A stretch of 64,000 nt of DNA, taken from Streptomyces decoyicus. GTDB lineage: Bacteria; Actinomycetota; Actinomycetes; Streptomycetales; Streptomycetaceae. The DNA is taken from positions 3,596,001 through 3,660,000 of the forward strand of contig NZ_CP082301.1 of assembly GCF_019880305.1 (NCBI RefSeq), written 5' to 3'. Below the pieces are notes generated by a model that worked only from the letters and a program-made list of their open reading frames with translations, did no database searches and was not told where the DNA came from. The translations under genes were made by a program, and so were the position numbers. Positions 45,281 to 53,317 of the stretch are shown here, piece by piece (positions within the stretch are counted from its first letter, which is position 1; each line of letters starts with the position of its first letter).

Positions 45281-45583
45281 ATGAGTAAATTCTTGGCGAA
45301 CGCATCGGACGAGGTGCTGGAGCTGCTGGACGAAGTCGCCGACGAGATGGTCTCCCTGTTCTCCATCTCGGAGGCGGAGGCCGTGGCGCGTATCAACGCC
45401 CAGTGGCCGGAACAGCAGTTCCTGGAAGAGAGCGACATCATCCTGCACGAAGACGCCTACTACTGGGCTCTCTTCATCTACTACGACGGAGAAGTGCCCG
45501 ACTGGGCCCCTTCCGCGGACCGCTCTTCATGGGTACCTGCCCCCAAGCCTCAAGCAGGAACCGATAACTGGACTCTTGGCTGA
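45281..45583 (+). CDS. Probable immunity protein to the RHS-ART toxin
   Basis: 100 residues, strongly acidic, no signal peptide, family not recognised. Predicted helices (EVLELLDEVADEMVSLFSIS, EAEAVARINAQW) are followed by a compact segment DIILHEDAYYWALFIYY and a Pro-rich end. It begins 13 bp after the toxin stop with AGAAGGGG upstream. In RHS systems a small acidic cytoplasmic protein in this position normally neutralises the toxin tip. Function is inferred from position only. Confidence 0.72.
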   Translation: MSKFLANASDEVLELLDEVADEMVSLFSISEAEAVARINAQWPEQQFLEESDIILHEDAYYWALFIYYDGEVPDWAPSADRSSWVPAPKPQAGTDNWTLG

Positions 45584-45683
45584 TTCCATGGCCGGTGCGG
45601 GGGACGGCCGGACCGTCGCGGACGGCCTGCCCTCCCGGGTAGTGGTTGATGACTGGTTGCACTCGCACCTCGGACACCTCAAG

Positions 45684-45725
45684 AAGGCCCCTCTCACCAG
45701 CGTTTCCGCTGGTGAGAGGGGCCTT
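45684..45725. terminator. Shared terminator of toxin operon and EccC gene
   Basis: Perfect 18-bp stem AAGGCCCCTCTCACCAGC / GCTGGTGAGAGGGGCCTT with loop GTTTCC, between converging genes. With flanking A and T residues it works in both directions. Confidence 0.9.
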
Positions 45726-45753
45726 CCCAGGTGTCACGCAACCCCGCGGGACC

Positions 45754-48700
45754 TCAGCTCTCGGCCGACGGCAACTCCGTCTCCGGAACCTGCACCGTAC
45801 GCAGCACCCCGTCCCCCAGGTGCAGGATCGCCCGGCCCGGACGGGTCGCGCCCAGGCGGCTGCGGGGCACCTTGACGCCGATCAGTTCGCCGTCGCTCAT
45901 GTTCTGCGGCTTCAGCAGCAGTCCGCACCGGTTCCGGCGGGCCTCGGTGTGCCAGCCGGAGAAGCCGGAGGAGAGCCGGTCGGTCTGCCCGGCGATCACC
46001 AGGCCGCGGCCGGTCTCGGCACCGGACTTGGCGATCTGCGTGAGGACGGGCTCGGCCTTCGTCTTCAGCAGCAGGTCGGCGTCGTCGAGGAGCACCACGG
46101 CCCCGTCGGGCGCGGAGGCGAGTGCCGTCTCCAGGGCCGTGGGGTCGAGCTCGGCCTCGTCGAACACCGCGAGCACGCCGGGCCGTCCGGCGAGGTGCCG
46201 CAGCGGCGAGCGGGCGGGGGCCCCGACCACGATCGGGGTGCCGGCCGTGAGCAGCGCCAGTGCCAGTGTCGACAGGACGGTGCTGCGTCCCGAGCGGGCG
46301 GGACCGGCGACGAGGAACGTCGGGGTGACGGTGAAGTCCGGCCCCAGCGCGGTGAGTTCGTCGCCGCCGACGCCGGCCAGCGCCCATCGCGAGGAGCGCC
46401 TGGCCGGGACGAACCGGGCGGCCTCCTCGAAGGTGAGCCTGTCCGGCAGGGTGTCGACGCGGAACGGCCTTGTGGTGGCCGGGAGATGAGCCGCCTGTTC
46501 GCGGCAGTACTCGGCGATCTGCTGGAGCGCCCCGGCCTGCGCCTGGCCCTCCGGGTTCGGCGTGAGGAGCGCGATCTGCACCTCCGCCTTGTCGGCGGCG
46601 CGGAAGGCGCGGCCCGGCGGGATCTCGTCCGGCACGTTGCGCTGGGTGATGCCGATCTGCCCGTACTCGGACTTCTCGTTCAGCTTGAGGACGAGCTTGT
46701 CCTCGGTGGAGCCGTTGACCCGGCTGGAGAACAGCGCCCGGTCGCCGGTCATCAGCAGGTGGATGCCGACGCTCGCGCCGTCCCGGAGCAGGGTGAGCAC
46801 GGCGTTCAGCAGGTTCCCGGAGTCGTACTCGCCGAGCTGCTTGTCGAAGACCTCCCAGCGGTCGATGAACAGCACGATGTGCGGGGGACGTTCGGCCTCC
46901 GGCAGGGCACGGCGCAGCTCCGCCAGGTCGGCGCTGCCGCGGGCGGCGAGCATCTCCTGACGTCGGCCCAGTTCCTCGTTGAGGCGGGCGAGGAGTCGGG
47001 CCACCCGGTCGGGCTGGGTGCGCTGGGTGATGGCTCCGCAGTGCGGCAGGCCCTCGATGGGCAGCAGCGCGCCGTTGCCGCAGTCGATGCCGTACATGTG
47101 CAGCTTGTCGGCGGGGTGGGCGAAGGCCATGGCGCCTGCGATGGTGCGCAGCGTCTGCGACCTGCCCTGGCGCGGCGAGCCGATGATGTGCAGGTGTCCG
47201 AGCGTCGCCGGGTCGATCACCAGGGCCTGCCGGGCCTGTTGCGCGGGCAGGTCCACGACGCCGTACGCGACGGGCGCCAGATCGTAGTCCGAGGGCGTGG
47301 GCGGGGGGAGTTCGCCGGTGACGAGGACCTCGGGCAGCGGCGGCAGCCAGGGGCTGTGCTGCGCGGGGATGCCCATCTCCCGGTCCGCGCCGCGGATCGC
47401 CTCGACGAGCCCGGTGAGGTCGGTCTCCACCTCGGCGGGCGCGGCCGCGGCGCGGGGGCGCGTCGGGAGCGGTTCGCCGAGCCGTTCCCAGCCGACCGCC
47501 ACCGCCCAGGGCGCAGGCAGCGAGACCGCCGCGGCGCCGGGCCTGCGGCCGCCGACCCGTCCGGACTGGAACGGCACGAGGGAGTTCTGGCCGAGCCGTA
47601 CGTACGCACGGCCGGGGGTGCCCTGCGAGATCCCGGCGGCCTCGGAGGAGTTGATGACGTCCTGGCTCTCGCCGGAGTCCGTCACCCGGAGCGCGATACG
47701 CAGGTTGGTGTTGGCGCGGATCTCCGAGGAGACGACGCCGCTGGGGCGCTGTGTCGCCAGGATCAGGTGGATGCCGAGGCTGCGGCCCCGCTGCGCGATG
47801 TTGACCAGGCCCTTCACGAAGTCCGGCAGGTCGCGCACCATCGAGGCGAACTCGTCGATGACGATGAGCAGCCGGGGCATCGGGGCGTGGCCCGCCGGGT
47901 TGCGCTCCAGCAGCTCGATGTAGTCCTCGATGTCCTTGGCGCCGGCCGCGGCGAGGATGTGCTCGCGCCGGGTGAGTTCCGCCGTCAGCGACACCAGGGC
48001 CCGCTCGACGAGGTGGGCGTCGAGGTCGGTGACCATGCCGACGGTGTGCGGCAGGTTCACGCAGTCCTTGAACGCGGAGCCGCCCTTGTAGTCGACGAGG
48101 ACGAACGTCATCGCGTCCGGACGGTTCGCCACCGCGAGCGAGGCGACCAGCGTCTGGAGGAGTTCGGACTTGCCGGAGCCGGTGGTGCCGGCGACCAGCC
48201 CGTGCGGGCCGTCGCGCTTCAGGTCCAGGAAGAACGGGCCGTCCAGGGAAACGCCGACGGCCGCCCGGGTCGAGCGGCCTCCGGCCGTCCAGCGCGCCCG
48301 GATGCCGGCGGCCTGCGGCGGGTCGAGGGCGAGTACGTCGAGCAGCCGCGCGGAACCGGGGAGCACCGCGGCCTCTTCGTCTGCCCCGCCCGGGTCCCGC
48401 AGCGGGCCCATCGCACGGGCCAGCGAACGGCACCAGTCCAGCGACACCACGTCGGGCCGGATGCCCCCTACGGTGCCCCTCCCGGAGCGTCCCACACGCA
48501 CGGTTCCGCCGGGCTCCTCGGCGACGACGGCGTGGCACTCCTCGGGCAGCAGCCGCTCCTCGGCGTCCAGGCAGACCGCGCGGACGCCGACGGACGGCCC
48601 GTCGCGCAGGATCTGCGCCACGCCGGGCAGCGAACGCAGCCTGCGGGCCCCGTCGAGGACGACTAGCACATCGGGCCCGGCGGTCCGGCTCCGCCGGTCC

Positions 48701-50142
48701 TCCCGTCCGGCGCGCTCGGAGATCAGCGCGGTCAGTTCGGCGACCCGCCGGGCGCAGGTCTCGGTGCCGTAGCCGATGCTGGCCGGGGTGTCGCCGGACT
48801 TCTTCCGCACGTGCGGCAGCCAGCGCAGCCAGGACCAGCCGTCGCGTCCCGGGCCGCCGGTCGTCAGCAGGTGGATCTGGAGGTCACGGGGGCTGTGCAG
48901 GGCGGCGGCCTGGGCGACCGCCCACCGTGCCACGGCGCGCGCAACCGGGCCCTCGCCCGCGATCCCCAGGACGTCGTGCTCCCGCAGCGGAACGGTCACC
49001 GGGACGTCGTACGCGGTCCACGGGTCCTGGCGGCGGTGTTCGTCCTTGGTCGGGTCGTGGAGCACCACGTCGGAGGGCAGGTCGGCGGTCCCGATGCGCA
49101 GTTCCAGGAAGTCGGCGTCCGAGGTGCGGCGTTCCCACAGGCGGTGCCGGGGGCCGACGGCGGTCAGGACGACCTCGGCCGGGTCCGGGAAGCCGCGGCG
49201 CCGGGCGGCGCGTTCGGCCGCCAGGGCCTGCTCCGCGTCGCCCTCGATGCGCGCCTTCTTCTCCTCGTACGCGGCGACCTCGCCGGAGTGGGACTGACGT
49301 CCGTTGCGCCGGCTCATCAGATAGTTGCCGACGATCACGACCGGCGAGAGCAGCCCGAACAGCAGCATCGTCGGGCGGCCGAGCATCGTCGCCCCGGCCA
49401 CCGCCATCACCAGCGGGGCGGCCGCGGCGAGCCACGGGAGCGGCCGGGCGGCGGGCGACGCGGGCGGGGAGGGCAGGGTGAAACGGGTGGCGTTCTCGGC
49501 CGGCCGCAGCCGCGGCGGCCGGTTGTAGTCCCAGCCGGTGCCGTCCTCCGACGGCTGTACGGCCGCGTCCGGCCGCTGCGGGAGGGCGAGTTCGAGCAGG
49601 CAGCCGCCGACGAGGAGCTGCGCGCCGGCCGGCCAGGCGGTGGCCGCGGCGAGGTCCTCGCGGTCCAGTTGCAGGGTGCCGCCGTCCGGCGCGGACGCGT
49701 CGGGCGCCACCCGGCAGCGTCCTTGGGGGCCCACCGTCAGGACGGCGAACGGACGGGCCGGTACGGCGCGCAGCACCTGGGCGGTCCCGTCGTGTGCCAG
49801 TCCGATCCGGTACTCGCCGATGTCGAGCCGGTGCACCGCGCCCGCCCCGGTCCCGCCGACCGCACGGACCTCCACCAGACCGTCCGGTTCGGCCGACGCG
49901 GTGCCCGCCGGGCGGCCCAGGCCCACGATGGCCGCGTGGCGGAGCGGCGAGTCCCGCAGCCGCAGGTCCGCGGGCAGCAGCCGGTCGCCGGCGTACAGGC
50001 CGAGGCCCTCCGGGGGCCGGTGGACGCCTCCCGCTCCGGCCAGCGCCTCCGCGACGGCACCCACGGGCGTGTCGGGGTCGGCGTCGAGGTGGACGTCGAA
50101 AGCGTCACCGTCCCCCTCGACCACGGTCAACATCAACGACAC
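45754..50142 (-). CDS. eccC: Type VII secretion ATPase EccC (FtsK/SpoIIIE, three ATPase domains)
   Basis: 1462 residues. The N-terminus is ubiquitin/FHA-like (VVEGDGDAFDVHLDADPDTP). Two membrane helices lie at about 234-274. A pre-ATPase region follows, then three FtsK-type ATPase domains. D1 keeps a full Walker A (GTTGSGKSE, about 650) and Walker B (LLIVIDEFASM). D2 (GSPRQGRSQ, about 986) and D3 (GPARSGRST, about 1279) have Arg for the Walker Lys and are probably regulatory or substrate-binding. This is the single-chain form of EccCa plus EccCb, the motor that recognises WXG100 substrates. GTG 50142 has GGAGGAC upstream; ATG 50133 is an alternative. EccB, EccD, EccE and mycosin genes are absent from the window. 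Confidence 0.93.
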   Translation of the reverse strand: MSLMLTVVEGDGDAFDVHLDADPDTPVGAVAEALAGAGGVHRPPEGLGLYAGDRLLPADLRLRDSPLRHAAIVGLGRPAGTASAEPDGLVEVRAVGGTGAGAVHRLDIGEYRIGLAHDGTAQVLRAVPARPFAVLTVGPQGRCRVAPDASAPDGGTLQLDREDLAAATAWPAGAQLLVGGCLLELALPQRPDAAVQPSEDGTGWDYNRPPRLRPAENATRFTLPSPPASPAARPLPWLAAAAPLVMAVAGATMLGRPTMLLFGLLSPVVIVGNYLMSRRNGRQSHSGEVAAYEEKKARIEGDAEQALAAERAARRRGFPDPAEVVLTAVGPRHRLWERRTSDADFLELRIGTADLPSDVVLHDPTKDEHRRQDPWTAYDVPVTVPLREHDVLGIAGEGPVARAVARWAVAQAAALHSPRDLQIHLLTTGGPGRDGWSWLRWLPHVRKKSGDTPASIGYGTETCARRVAELTALISERAGREDRRSRTAGPDVLVVLDGARRLRSLPGVAQILRDGPSVGVRAVCLDAEERLLPEECHAVVAEEPGGTVRVGRSGRGTVGGIRPDVVSLDWCRSLARAMGPLRDPGGADEEAAVLPGSARLLDVLALDPPQAAGIRARWTAGGRSTRAAVGVSLDGPFFLDLKRDGPHGLVAGTTGSGKSELLQTLVASLAVANRPDAMTFVLVDYKGGSAFKDCVNLPHTVGMVTDLDAHLVERALVSLTAELTRREHILAAAGAKDIEDYIELLERNPAGHAPMPRLLIVIDEFASMVRDLPDFVKGLVNIAQRGRSLGIHLILATQRPSGVVSSEIRANTNLRIALRVTDSGESQDVINSSEAAGISQGTPGRAYVRLGQNSLVPFQSGRVGGRRPGAAAVSLPAPWAVAVGWERLGEPLPTRPRAAAAPAEVETDLTGLVEAIRGADREMGIPAQHSPWLPPLPEVLVTGELPPPTPSDYDLAPVAYGVVDLPAQQARQALVIDPATLGHLHIIGSPRQGRSQTLRTIAGAMAFAHPADKLHMYGIDCGNGALLPIEGLPHCGAITQRTQPDRVARLLARLNEELGRRQEMLAARGSADLAELRRALPEAERPPHIVLFIDRWEVFDKQLGEYDSGNLLNAVLTLLRDGASVGIHLLMTGDRALFSSRVNGSTEDKLVLKLNEKSEYGQIGITQRNVPDEIPPGRAFRAADKAEVQIALLTPNPEGQAQAGALQQIAEYCREQAAHLPATTRPFRVDTLPDRLTFEEAARFVPARRSSRWALAGVGGDELTALGPDFTVTPTFLVAGPARSGRSTVLSTLALALLTAGTPIVVGAPARSPLRHLAGRPGVLAVFDEAELDPTALETALASAPDGAVVLLDDADLLLKTKAEPVLTQIAKSGAETGRGLVIAGQTDRLSSGFSGWHTEARRNRCGLLLKPQNMSDGELIGVKVPRSRLGATRPGRAILHLGDGVLRTVQVPETELPSAES

Positions 50143-50175
50143 GAAAACGTCCTCCAGCCGGCGTGAATGGGGAGC

Positions 50176-50205
50176 CGCGGGAGCCCTGCTCGGAGGGCTC
50201 CCGCG
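50176..50205. repeat. Perfect hairpin in the EccC leader
   Basis: Arms CGCGGGAGCCCT and AGGGCTCCCGCG with loop GCTCGG, ending about 34 bp before the EccC start. It would fold in the 5' leader of the EccC transcript and could act as attenuator or RNA-stability element. Confidence 0.75.
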
Positions 50206-50218
50206 CCACTGACGGGAC

Positions 50219-50295
50219 CTACGGCGCCCGTCCGCGGATGGTTCACGGACCCGTCCGTGAACCGACCGTGAACCATCCGCGGGCGGGCGCCGTAG
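50219..50295. repeat. Large 30-bp inverted repeat between divergent genes
   Basis: The arms at 50219-50248 and 50266-50295 are reverse complements in 29 of 30 positions. The 17-bp centre contains another ACGGAcccgTCCGT-like pairing and a third partial copy of CCGTGAACC. The structure lies midway between EccC and the divergent membrane protein gene. It could be a control element with symmetric function or a mobile-element scar. Confidence 0.85.
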
Positions 50296-50395
50296 TGGCC
50301 TTCGGGTACCTGGCACCGCGACATTGCCGCGGCGCCGCCCCCGCTATCGACCGTCCCGGCTCCGCCGCCGGGGCGTCCCGACAAGGAGTCAGAAG

Positions 50396-51337
50396 ATGAT
50401 CTGGTACGTCCTGGCCGTGGTGCTGGGGCTGGCGCTGATCGGGGCGGTGGCCGCGCTGATCGTCACCGAGCGGCGGCCCCGCCCGCCGAAGCCCGCCGCC
50501 GCATCGGCCGCCGTCGTGGGGCGGGAGGCGCTGGACGTGGTCAACGCGGGCCTGCGCCGGCTGACGGGCGAGTGCCTGCGCTCCGGCCGGTCGCTGCCCG
50601 ACCTGTACGCCGTCGTCTACTCCGAGGAACGCCTCGGACTGCTGCTGGCCGGCCCGGAGGAGTCCGCCCCCGCGCCCTGGACCGCCGAGACGGACGGCGA
50701 GCGCTGGACGATCTCGCCCGACGACCTGCACCGCCCCGGCCCGGAGGGCGAACCGGCCCTGCCGTACGCGCTGACGGTGACGGTGGGACTGGACGGCGCC
50801 GACCGGGTGCTGGTCGACCTCTCCCGGGCGGCCGGGCCCGTCTCCGTGACCGGCCCGGACGAGGAGGTGCGCAGCCTGGCACAGGCCGTCGTCGCCGAGG
50901 CCCTCGCCGGCCCGGTGGGCGCGCTCGCCGAGGTCACCCTGGTGGGGTCCCTGGCCGGAGACGGGTTCATGGCCGGCGACGCGCCGCGGACCTCGCGGCT
51001 GCACACCGCGGCCAGTCTGGAGGAGGCGTTCGCCAGGGCGGCTTCGGCGGGCCCGGGAGCGCCGGAGCCCGGATCGTCCGACGTCACCCAGATCTTCCGG
51101 CTGATCGAGGGCAGCAGCCGGATCGCCGTCCAGGGCGAGGCGCCCCACCTGTTCGTCGTGGACGCCTCACAGCTCCCGCGACGGGAAGGGGCGTTGGACG
51201 GCCTGCGGCGCGGGGACGCGCTGCTGGTGCTCGGCGACGCGCCCGCGGGGTGGCCCTGGCGGGCCGGTGCGGACGGATCGCTCGACACCGGACCACTCGG
51301 CCTGGAGATCACCCGGCACGCGGGGCGTTTCGCGTGA
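50396..51337 (+). CDS. Membrane-anchored protein next to EccC
   Basis: 313 residues, family not recognised. One N-terminal helix (MIWYVLAVVLGLALIGAVAA) with short outside part is followed by a basic stop-transfer TERRPRPPKP, so the bulk is probably cytoplasmic. The rest is mixed alpha/beta with alternating hydrophobic strands, such as YALTVTVGLDGADRVLVDLS and HLFVVDASQLPRREG. ATG 50396 follows AAGGAGTCAGAAG. Divergence from eccC across a symmetric element suggests co-regulation; a role as accessory component of this secretion module is inference. Confidence 0.65.
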   Translation: MIWYVLAVVLGLALIGAVAALIVTERRPRPPKPAAASAAVVGREALDVVNAGLRRLTGECLRSGRSLPDLYAVVYSEERLGLLLAGPEESAPAPWTAETDGERWTISPDDLHRPGPEGEPALPYALTVTVGLDGADRVLVDLSRAAGPVSVTGPDEEVRSLAQAVVAEALAGPVGALAEVTLVGSLAGDGFMAGDAPRTSRLHTAASLEEAFARAASAGPGAPEPGSSDVTQIFRLIEGSSRIAVQGEAPHLFVVDASQLPRREGALDGLRRGDALLVLGDAPAGWPWRAGADGSLDTGPLGLEITRHAGRFA

Positions 51338-51340
51338 GTC

Positions 51341-51925
51341 TCATCCGGCGGCCCGGTCCTGGCCGCCCGCGTGCAGCCCGCGGCTGTGCAGCGCCTGCCG
51401 CAGTGCGCGAGCGGCGTAGTACGTCCGCGACTTGACCGTGCCCGGCGGCACGCCGAGGACCCTGGCCGTCTGGTTGACGCTGCGCCCCAGGTAGTGCACG
51501 TGCAGCAGGACCTCGCGCTGTGGCGGCCGCAGGTCCTGCAACGCCTCGATGAGCACCTGGGAGGTGAGGATGTGGTCCACGTCGTCGGACACCGGCAGGT
51601 GGGCGAGTTCCGGGTCGCCGGCCTCCGGCGGTCTGGCCTGGCGGGCCCGGTGACCGTCGATCACGAGGTTGCGCAGCACAGTGAACAGCCACGGCCGCGC
51701 CGAATCCGCGGTCGGGTCGAGCTCCCCGGCGTGACGCCAGGCGCGTATCGCGACTTCCTGGAGGACGTCCTCGGCGCGGTGCCAGTCGCCCCCCAGCCGC
51801 CGCGCGGCGAACTGCAACAACGCGCTGCCGTGGAACTGGTAGAGGGCTCTGAGGAACTCGTCGGGACGGAGTTCCGCGGTGCAGGGGCGGGATATGCGGT
51901 CTTCGGTCGAAGCACTGGCCGACAA
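51341..51925 (-). CDS. ECF-type sigma factor
   Basis: 194 residues. Region 2 reads LYQFHGSALLQFAARRLGGD, then AEDVLQEVAIRAWRHAGEL and RPWLFTVLRNLVIDGHRARQ. Region 4 reads LIEALQDLRPPQREVLLHVH, then LGRSVNQTARVLGVPPGTVK. The TTG at 51925 is the best start, with GAGAGGAAAAGG upstream; the longer frame to 52000 lacks one. No gene of zinc anti-sigma type adjoins it. The gene upstream on the same strand encodes a LamG membrane protein, with a 145-bp gap. Confidence 0.87.
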   Translation of the reverse strand: MSASASTEDRISRPCTAELRPDEFLRALYQFHGSALLQFAARRLGGDWHRAEDVLQEVAIRAWRHAGELDPTADSARPWLFTVLRNLVIDGHRARQARPPEAGDPELAHLPVSDDVDHILTSQVLIEALQDLRPPQREVLLHVHYLGRSVNQTARVLGVPPGTVKSRTYYAARALRQALHSRGLHAGGQDRAAG

Positions 51926-52070
51926 AGGCCTTTTCCTCTCCGGTCGTCTGTGGGGAAGTCGGCTTCCGCCGGCCGCGGGAAAGCCGGCGGGCGCCGCCAC
52001 GAGCGGTCGTTCGCTCCGTGCGGCGTGTCCGCCGGCCTACGGCGGGGGTGAACCCGCCCCGGTACCGCCG

Positions 52071-52850
52071 TCAGCCCGGTTCGCGGGAGGAAAGCGAGCT
52101 CACCTCACGGGATGTCAGTTCCCGGTCGTAGACGTGCACATCGGCGACATCGCCCTTCCAGTGGTCGGCCGCCTTGCCGTCGAACTTGCCGCGTCCGATC
52201 ACCACAGAGCCGGTGGGCTTCACCGTGCTGGAAGCTTCTCTGCTTCCCGCGAGCCGGCCGTCCACGTAGATCCGCATCCGGTGGTCCTGCCGGCTGTACG
52301 TGCCGGTGAGGTGGTACCAGCGGCCGGCCTGCGGCTGCTCGGCCTTCTCCGCGACGGTACGGGCGCCGGTGAAACTGAACGCGAAGTTCTGGTCCTGGCC
52401 GGAGTACTGGAGGAAGAACGTGCTGAACCGGTCGCCGTCCTGGGACAGGGCGGTGTGCAATCCGTTCATGCCCTCGGGGGTGAGCCGCACCCGTGCGGCG
52501 ACCGAGTAGTCCTTGCCGGCGGTGTCGATCCGGGAACCGGTGTCCGCGTATCCGCTGGTGCCGTCCAGCCGCAGGGCGCCGCCCTCGGGGCCGTCGGCCC
52601 ACTGCGTCCCGCCACTGACGACGGCGTCGCGCTCACCCGCCTTCGCGGTACCGGACCGGTGCAGGGGCCACCACCCGTCGCCGCGCAGCGACCCGGCGTC
52701 AGCACCCGGGCTCTGCGCGGCCGGTGTCCCCCCGGCCTGCTCCTTCCCGGACTCCCCGGCCCCCTGGCCGCGCACCAGTTGGATGACGACAAAGGCCAGC
52801 GCGACGGTCAGTACGGCAATCGTGGTGATGAGCGACCATCTGCGCGTCAT
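52071..52850 (-). CDS. Membrane-anchored LamG/concanavalin-like domain protein
   Basis: 259 residues. A short cytoplasmic start (MTRRWS) and one helix (LITTIAVLTVALAFVVIQLV) anchor it. A Gly/Ala/Glu spacer follows to residue 60. The rest is an extracellular LamG/concanavalin A-like jelly roll: LRLDGTSGYADTGSRIDTAG, YSVAARVRLTPEGM, AGRWYHLTGTYSRQDHRMRI, YVDGRLAGSREAS and DVADVHVYDRELT. Such domains bind glycans or proteins. ATG 52850 follows GGGGAGATTC. Confidence 0.85.
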   Translation of the reverse strand: MTRRWSLITTIAVLTVALAFVVIQLVRGQGAGESGKEQAGGTPAAQSPGADAGSLRGDGWWPLHRSGTAKAGERDAVVSGGTQWADGPEGGALRLDGTSGYADTGSRIDTAGKDYSVAARVRLTPEGMNGLHTALSQDGDRFSTFFLQYSGQDQNFAFSFTGARTVAEKAEQPQAGRWYHLTGTYSRQDHRMRIYVDGRLAGSREASSTVKPTGSVVIGRGKFDGKAADHWKGDVADVHVYDRELTSREVSSLSSREPG

Positions 52851-53110
52851 GAATCTCCCCGGGACGTGTGGCATACAGGTGTCACTGGAGACCACGTGTC
52901 CGTTCCGGAAGTGGTTCAACGTGCACGCAAGTCTGACAGGCCGGTGAGACAGCAGGCGGGGGCGCCCCTGAATGTGCTGTCGTGCGCGGGAACATGCGGC
53001 GACACCACGGTATGTGCAGTTCAATGCGGTTCGTTGGGATGCTCCGCCGACGCGGGCCCGCCGTCCGACGGCCCTTCCGCGGCCCCCTCCCTGCCCTCTT
53101 CATGGCCCCT

Positions 53111-53236
53111 TCATGGCCCCGGCAGGACCAGCCCCGTTTCCCAGGCCCATGCCGCGATCTCCACCCGGTTGCGGACGTTCAGCTTGGACTGGATGTTGGC
53201 GAGGTGGGTCTTGACCGTGCCCGCGGAGATGAAGAG
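53111..53236 (-). pseudogene. Remnant of a LuxR/NarL-type response regulator
   Basis: Only the last 41 codons remain: FISAGTVKTHLANIQSKLNV then RNRVEIAAWAWETGLV, the recognition helix and end of a NarL-type helix-turn-helix. Upstream of about 53236 the sequence stops resembling the family, and no receiver domain or start is present. The flanking gap 52851-53317 holds nothing else I recognise. Confidence 0.8.
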
Positions 53237-53317
53237 TCGCGTGCCTGAACCAGATTGAGGGCTCGTCATCGATACGGCGGTGGTCGACACGATCGCCGCA
53301 GTGCAAGGGAGTCCACC

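Noticed and set aside
45584..45683. Orphan toxin tip or second immunity gene after the toxin operon
   Set aside because: No frame shows a start with ribosome site or similarity to the toxin tip before the terminator.
46000..50000. Very long + strand frames opposite eccC
   Set aside because: They mirror eccC codon positions, and no protein motif appears in them.
52071..52850. LamG protein as anti-sigma factor for the neighbouring ECF
   Set aside because: The cytoplasmic part is about six residues, so there is no room for an anti-sigma domain.
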